Assembly: GCA_002421645.1 (NCBI GenBank)
Contig: DIST01000006.1
Location: forward strand, 1-28,069
From: Flavobacterium sp. UBA6203
Lineage (GTDB): Bacteria > Bacteroidota > Bacteroidia > Flavobacteriales > Flavobacteriaceae
Direction: 5' to 3'
DNA length: 28,069 nt
Below are positions 23,360-28,069 of this stretch, in pieces. The notes below the pieces were generated by a model. The model did not search any database. It was not told the DNA's origin and worked only from the letters and a program-made list of their open reading frames with translations. Made by a program: the position numbers and the translations under genes. Positions within the stretch are counted from its first letter, which is position 1, and every line of letters starts with the position of its first letter.

Positions 23360-24532
23360 TTATAGTTCATCATATTTATCACCAAAATTGAAAGTAAGTG
23401 AAAAACGTAGTGTATTTTCTAAAGGATTTTTTACAGTAGAAGTTGAGAACAAATAAGAAACATCAATTTTTACAATATTATATTTAAACCCAGAACCCAA
23501 AGTAAAATATTTTCTAGCACCTTTTAACTTATTCTCATTAAAATACCCCATTCGCAATGCAAATGAATCTTGATACCAATATTCAGCACCTAAAGCATAA
23601 GTAAATTCTTTTAATTCTTCAGAAAACCCGTCTGGAGCATCACCGAAAGACTTAAAAATACCTTTTACCCAAGGAGTGGCTCTGTAGTTTCTATCGGCCA
23701 ATGCATAATCGGAATTATCAACATCACCATCACCATCTTCATCACCAACTTTAGGTGGTGTAGGAACCATAAGTTTTGTAACTTCTGCGGTAACTCCAAC
23801 TTTATTATATTCATCAAAAATAAAATCAAAACCTCCACCTAATCTCATATTAGCTGGCATAAAATTATCATTTAAATCATCATTATCATAACTGATTTTC
23901 GGACCCATATTTTGAAAATTGAAACCCGCTCTCCATCTACCATTAAAATCATCATATGCAATTTCCTCTGATTGATAATATCCTGCAATATCTACTGCAA
24001 AAGTTGTTGCTGAACTTGCATCTGTATTTTCATCAGCTATTTTAAGTGCTGAACGAACATATTTACCACCAACTGCCATTGAAAAACGCTCACTTAACTT
24101 TAATGAGTAAGATCCATCTAATACCAATTCATTTGGATTAACCACTCTCGGAATCTCACCAGGATCTCCAGTTCTTCTTAACTCAATATCCCCTAAACCA
24201 AAAAAACGAAAAGAACCAGAAAACGCACTTCTTTCATTTATTCTGTTGTAATAAGTTAATTGACCTAACGAAATATCATTAGCTATACTTGTTAAATAAG
24301 GAGTATAACTAAGTGAAAAACCTTGTTTATCAAGTGAGAAAGCGTATTTCGCAGGGTTATATTGTTGTGAAAAAGCATCTGCTGAAGTTGCAACCCCCAT
24401 ATCTGCCATACCTGCAGATCTAGCGTCAGCAGCAATTAACAAGAATGGTACCCCTGTAGTTATAACACGGTCTTGAGCTTTTGTATATTGAACAGCTAAT
24501 GAAAGTATTAATAATAGCGCAATTTTTTTCAT
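23360..24532 (-). CDS. porV: Type IX secretion system outer membrane protein PorV (LptO)
   Basis: The 390-residue protein has a signal peptide ending near LAVQYTKAQ, followed by an alternating pattern typical of a FadL-like outer-membrane beta-barrel. The segment GVPFLLIAADARSAGMADMGVATSADAFSQQYNPAKYAF is characteristic of PorV, and the last residues (LRFSLTFNFG) look like a terminal beta-strand. PorV takes substrates from the translocon and brings them to the PorU sortase, and is itself part of the attachment complex. Residues 264-275 (DEDGDGDVDNSD) form an acidic loop resembling a calcium-binding dockerin-type loop. It lies 38 bases after porU with its own promoter in between, and has a terminator after it. 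Confidence 0.96.
   Translation of the reverse strand: MKKIALLLILSLAVQYTKAQDRVITTGVPFLLIAADARSAGMADMGVATSADAFSQQYNPAKYAFSLDKQGFSLSYTPYLTSIANDISLGQLTYYNRINERSAFSGSFRFFGLGDIELRRTGDPGEIPRVVNPNELVLDGSYSLKLSERFSMAVGGKYVRSALKIADENTDASSATTFAVDIAGYYQSEEIAYDDFNGRWRAGFNFQNMGPKISYDNDDLNDNFMPANMRLGGGFDFIFDEYNKVGVTAEVTKLMVPTPPKVGDEDGDGDVDNSDYALADRNYRATPWVKGIFKSFGDAPDGFSEELKEFTYALGAEYWYQDSFALRMGYFNENKLKGARKYFTLGSGFKYNIVKIDVSYLFSTSTVKNPLENTLRFSLTFNFGDKYDEL
23708..23743 (-). other. Acidic, calcium-loop-like insert in PorV
   Basis: Encodes residues 264-275, DEDGDGDVDNSD, matching the DxDxDGxxD-like spacing of dockerin or EF-hand-type calcium loops. Calcium binding is inferred only from the pattern. Confidence 0.45.
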
Positions 24533-24554
24533 TGTCTTAAAGAAATTAATTTCA

Positions 24555-24584
24555 CAAATATAGTATTTTATTATAGTATTACAA
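24555..24584 (-). promoter_or_regulatory. Probable porV promoter
   Basis: On the minus strand TTG (24582-24584) and TATATTTG (24555-24562, exact TAnnTTTG) are separated by 19 bases, the best full match to the Flavobacterium promoter pattern in the window. The TTG lies within the last codons of porU and the porV ATG is 22 bases downstream. Confidence 0.6.
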
Positions 24585-27500
24585 GTTTCTCATATTTTTC
24601 AACAGACTTACCAGTTGATATAGATCTTACTTTTAGTTTATAAACATAAACTCCTTTTCCAATTTTATCTCCAAAATCATCTCTACCATCCCAAACAATA
24701 TCTCTACATAAAAAACCATCTGTGGTTACTTGCTGATTAATTGTTTTAACGAGTTTACCAGAAACAGTTAAAATCTGAACTTGAACATCTAAGGGCTCAA
24801 AGGGCATATTATGATTAAACCAAAATTCAGTGTAACTAACGAATGGATTTGGATAATTTAGTACATGCTCAATTTTCAAACCATCATCAGAGCATACTGC
24901 ATTAAACTGAATTTCAGCTGTAACCAAATTATTATACACATCCCATGCTTTTACTAAAATAGTATGCAATCCGGGCGATAAATCACGGAATGGAAATCTT
25001 AAAAATCCTTTAGTATAATCATCGTTTTCCGTTTCATAATAATCGTTCAAAACAAAAGGATTAGATTCATCACCATCTAAAATTGCCACAATATCATGCC
25101 CTATTCCACTTGCCGTATTAATACCATTTTCATCCTCAAGAAAAGCAAGCAAAATTGGCGAACAATTTGTTATTCCTCCTGAAACAAATCCTTCATCATT
25201 CATATGAAGTCTGACTCTTGGTGGATTCGTATCAGTTGCAGCATTTACGTTAACACCTCCAATTTGGATTGTTTGATCATACCCCGTTTGATCTTCTAAG
25301 TTACTAGAGTTGCGCTTGGCATAAAAACTGATTTTACCATTTCCAACTGGAATTCTAATATCTTGTGGAACTACAAAACTAAAATCAAAAAGCCCATTTG
25401 TAACGGAAGCATTACCTCTAAAAATTGTTTCTCCTAAAGTGGTAAAATTCATTTTTATTAATTGTCCTGCAGAGAAAAAATTCCCCATAATATTTATTCC
25501 TCCTGGGCTTGGCGCTACAACACCATTATTTGCTAAAGTACTTCTATCAATCTCTTTATCAAAAATTTGAACTGCTAAATCACCATTATAATTTGATAAT
25601 AATAAATCATTTTCATCTCTTACTTCACCTGATATTTTGATTAAACTTAATGCCTGAAGCGCAGGCAAAGTTTGTCCTACAGGCACATCATTAACACTTG
25701 TAAGTACTATTTTTGATTTAGGTATTGCCAATTTTAATGCCGGATCTCCAATAAAAAAAACAACTCTTCTATTATCTGAACTTGTATTTAATTTTGTTAA
25801 ACGTAAAGCCTCAGCTATAGTAGGATAATCATTTGAACCAAAAGCGTATAAATCTTCACTAAATAAATTATTCATTACAAATCCAGTTGTAACTCCAATT
25901 TGACGTGTAGTTGCAATTAATCCAATAGCTCCACCACTTTTATTCCAATACATATATTCTCCTCCAGTAAATCGATTTGGATCATCAAAACGTGTAAACT
26001 CACAAGTTATTGTAATAAACAAGGGATATCTGTATCGATTTGATAAATTTTGCGCATCTAATTTTTCAAATAAACGCTCCCTTGCTAATGCTTCTTCATT
26101 ACCATGTCCGAAATAATTAAAAACCAAAGCTCCTTTTTCTAAAGTACTTAAAAATTCATTTTTTGCTTGTGGATAACGTTCACCACCTGCAGCTACTTGT
26201 TGCAAATAGGAATCAGAGTGTATTTTTTTAACATTAACAAAAGGTTTTTGATTAGTAAGAACATCGGCTAAATTATCTAAACCAAATTGCAATGTAGCAT
26301 CGGTTTCATTATCAGCATCATCAGAATAGATAACATAATTATTTCTCCATCTTCCATACGATTTTTCATCATTATATTCGATTACTTTATCCACCATTTC
26401 TTTTGCTTGACTTATGCTAGAAACTAACATTCTTCCAACCGCAATGTCTATACCATCAAGACCGTCTAACATTTGTCCTTCACCAGAATCCATTAATCCA
26501 TAGAAATCATCAGACATAAAACTAGAATACAAAGACATATTAGACACATTATTTACTTCGGAAGCTAAAGGGTTAAAGCCATGAAATACGGGAACAATGT
26601 TAGTGTTATTAAAAATTCTATCTTTATAATCATACGAAGCATCACCAAAAAGATTAACATATTTAACTCTTTTATCAGAACTTGAGGCATTCCAATAGAC
26701 ATATTTAATAAAATTACGTATTGCAGCAATATCTTGCTTACCTGAAGAAAACTCTTGATAAATCTTCTCCAATTCAACAACTCGAACACTTAATCCTGAA
26801 TTATTTCTATGAAAATCGGCTAATCGCTCCGCTTGAGCTACTAAAAATCGTGGTGTAATTATCAAATAATCTATGTCTTGAAAAACACCCTGATTATTAT
26901 TAAAAATAGTTCCCTTTAAGTTTTGATTTTGAACAAGACTGCTACTTTCTTTCAATGGCGAATAGGTGTCGGACAAATCAACGGCAATATATTTTCTTTG
27001 CGTTCCAAGATTAACTCTAAAAATAAAGTTTGAACCTAATGTATTTCTATAAGTAACCGCATTAAAAACATCTGTCACATCCCATACTTGAGAAATTGTT
27101 GATGCATTACTTATTGTATATTCACCTACACCAATATTGCTTAATTCATCATTGTTAAAAAAAACAAATTGCTTTCCATAACCCGTAAGATTTCGTTTTG
27201 ATTTTATACGAATAAAATCTAAATAACCATTTGAATTAGGAACCCCGCCGTTATCATAAGTTAACCTGATGTTTACATCATTAGATGTAACTACTAAATT
27301 ACCAGATATTGCAGACTCATATGCTTCAATTCCATTAAAAGCAATTAATTCAGGAAAATTTAAACTCCCAACATCTTGATTGTTAATTTTAAAATTAAAC
27401 GAGGAACTACCAAATGATTTTGATGCGGTGTTGATGTAAAAATTTAAAGGAAAACTTGTGTCTAAATTAGGAATGGTAAAGTCAAATTCTTGATCATTTG

Positions 27501-28069
27501 TAATGTTGAATTGCTCACCAAACCATCTTCTACCCACCTTACCAATATTTACCAAATCTTTTTCATAATATAAAACATCGTCAAATTTTGAAAAAGAAAG
27601 TGAAGGAACTCCTGTAGGTTCAACTGCATTTTGTATTCTTTTTCCTTGACCTCCAGTACTTGTTACATAATAATAAGACTTATCTGAAAACAAATTAACC
27701 GAAGTTAAACTTTCAGAATTCCAAGTATCTACCCCTTCAGCATAAAATAAAATATAATCATTATTATCAAAGACACCATCTTCTTCACCCACAAATTGTA
27801 TTGCATTTTCAACTAAATCATCAGGAAAAGAAACAGAATTATCTAAAGGCAACATTCGTCCTCCATTTCCAAATATTTTAATGTTTTTAGGATTTACATT
27901 AACGTTAAAACCTAAACTTTGCAAAAAAGACTTTGAAATTTTATAAATCCCGGATTTTTGAATGTAAAACCGATACCAACTCCCTGAAGTTAAAACAGAA
28001 TTAGAAATAGTTTGAACCGAATTATTTACTCTATTTGAAGTTGAATTTCTATAACTATACGAAAATGAT
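24571..28069 (-). CDS. porU: Type IX secretion system sortase PorU (5' partial)
   Basis: The frame stays open to the window edge; the TTG at 27924 is internal, since 48 more codons upstream (including TSGSWYRFYIQKSGIYKI) read as PorU N-terminal sequence. The visible part is about 1165 residues. PorU is a gingipain-like (C25) cysteine protease of the outer surface that removes C-terminal sorting domains from type IX cargo and attaches the cargo to anionic lipopolysaccharide. The C25 dyad is visible as His in NYFGHGNEEAL (codon 26104-26106) and Cys in ITITCEFTRFDDP (codon 26002-26004). The C-terminus (NYPNPFVSYTEFWF ... GKGVYVYKLKV) has the FlgD-like/CTD fold that PorU keeps. porV follows. In F. 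johnsoniae gldJ is the other neighbour and would be expected just beyond the edge. Confidence 0.95.
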   Translation of the reverse strand, partial: SFSYSYRNSTSNRVNNSVQTISNSVLTSGSWYRFYIQKSGIYKISKSFLQSLGFNVNVNPKNIKIFGNGGRMLPLDNSVSFPDDLVENAIQFVGEEDGVFDNNDYILFYAEGVDTWNSESLTSVNLFSDKSYYYVTSTGGQGKRIQNAVEPTGVPSLSFSKFDDVLYYEKDLVNIGKVGRRWFGEQFNITNDQEFDFTIPNLDTSFPLNFYINTASKSFGSSSFNFKINNQDVGSLNFPELIAFNGIEAYESAISGNLVVTSNDVNIRLTYDNGGVPNSNGYLDFIRIKSKRNLTGYGKQFVFFNNDELSNIGVGEYTISNASTISQVWDVTDVFNAVTYRNTLGSNFIFRVNLGTQRKYIAVDLSDTYSPLKESSSLVQNQNLKGTIFNNNQGVFQDIDYLIITPRFLVAQAERLADFHRNNSGLSVRVVELEKIYQEFSSGKQDIAAIRNFIKYVYWNASSSDKRVKYVNLFGDASYDYKDRIFNNTNIVPVFHGFNPLASEVNNVSNMSLYSSFMSDDFYGLMDSGEGQMLDGLDGIDIAVGRMLVSSISQAKEMVDKVIEYNDEKSYGRWRNNYVIYSDDADNETDATLQFGLDNLADVLTNQKPFVNVKKIHSDSYLQQVAAGGERYPQAKNEFLSTLEKGALVFNYFGHGNEEALARERLFEKLDAQNLSNRYRYPLFITITCEFTRFDDPNRFTGGEYMYWNKSGGAIGLIATTRQIGVTTGFVMNNLFSEDLYAFGSNDYPTIAEALRLTKLNTSSDNRRVVFFIGDPALKLAIPKSKIVLTSVNDVPVGQTLPALQALSLIKISGEVRDENDLLLSNYNGDLAVQIFDKEIDRSTLANNGVVAPSPGGINIMGNFFSAGQLIKMNFTTLGETIFRGNASVTNGLFDFSFVVPQDIRIPVGNGKISFYAKRNSSNLEDQTGYDQTIQIGGVNVNAATDTNPPRVRLHMNDEGFVSGGITNCSPILLAFLEDENGINTASGIGHDIVAILDGDESNPFVLNDYYETENDDYTKGFLRFPFRDLSPGLHTILVKAWDVYNNLVTAEIQFNAVCSDDGLKIEHVLNYPNPFVSYTEFWFNHNMPFEPLDVQVQILTVSGKLVKTINQQVTTDGFLCRDIVWDGRDDFGDKIGKGVYVYKLKVRSISTGKSVEKYEKLVIL

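Noticed and set aside
1..28069. CRISPR arrays, tRNA or rRNA genes, insertion sequences, integrase or attachment sites
   Set aside because: None was seen; the accessory block has no transposase, integrase or terminal repeat next to it.

Overview
The window looks like chromosomal DNA of a Flavobacterium-like member of the Flavobacteriaceae (Bacteroidota). The DNA is AT-rich, ribosome binding sites are not apparent, several upstream regions carry the Bacteroidota -7 element TAnnTTTG, and the right end encodes the type IX secretion proteins PorU and PorV. Most genes are conserved core metabolism or envelope genes. The exception is an AT-richer block of unrecognised genes at about 3880-7112.

Layout. 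1-1601: purK (5' end cut off by the window) and purE, the two-step conversion of AIR to CAIR in purine synthesis, ended by a strong hairpin. 1762-3843: an M3 zinc oligopeptidase and its terminator. 3880-7112 (+): accessory block with two paralogous proteins sharing an almost identical C-terminal tail (A, B), a broken copy of a third gene (psi-C), an intact copy (C, with an RxxxxH motif as in HEPN proteins), and D, which appears to join a gamma-glutamylcyclotransferase-like domain to zinc ribbons. 7109-7930 (-): UbiA-like membrane prenyltransferase, converging on D. 8081-10988: single-chain glycine decarboxylase gcvP and terminator. 11002-11373: group III truncated haemoglobin. 11508-15033 (+): a KAS III-like ketosynthase, then a tight run of methyltransferase, GT2 glycosyltransferase and an exported protein of unknown function. 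15125-16641 (+): MlaE-like permease and MlaF-like ATPase, overlapping by one base. 16644-19964 (-): M28 peptidase, SDR oxidoreductase, SprT-like protein and manC, closely packed. 20037-22648 (-): pyruvate dehydrogenase E1-alpha and E2 with two lipoyl domains. 22811-28069 (-): cytidine deaminase, porV and porU (5' end cut off).

How genes work together. purK and purE act consecutively. pdhA and pdhC encode two of the three catalytic chains of pyruvate dehydrogenase; E1-beta and E3 are not here. PorU and PorV form the outer-membrane attachment complex of type IX secretion. The MlaE/MlaF-like pair is the inner-membrane engine of a lipid transporter. B, C and D are packed as a probable operon, with A plus psi-C as an older or degrading repeat of the B-C unit. 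This block is the best candidate for an undescribed system, but its function is not evident from sequence alone.

A second thread is a set of heptanucleotide repeat tracts. GTTGGAA-type heptads lie between the ketosynthase and methyltransferase genes, where one copy supplies a plausible -33 promoter element, and inside pdhC, where they are translated as linker. Related but different heptad tracts lie at the 3' end of purK and before purE. No tRNA, rRNA, CRISPR array, insertion sequence or origin was seen. No gene-free gap exceeds 300 bases; the longest, 4597-4823, holds psi-C.
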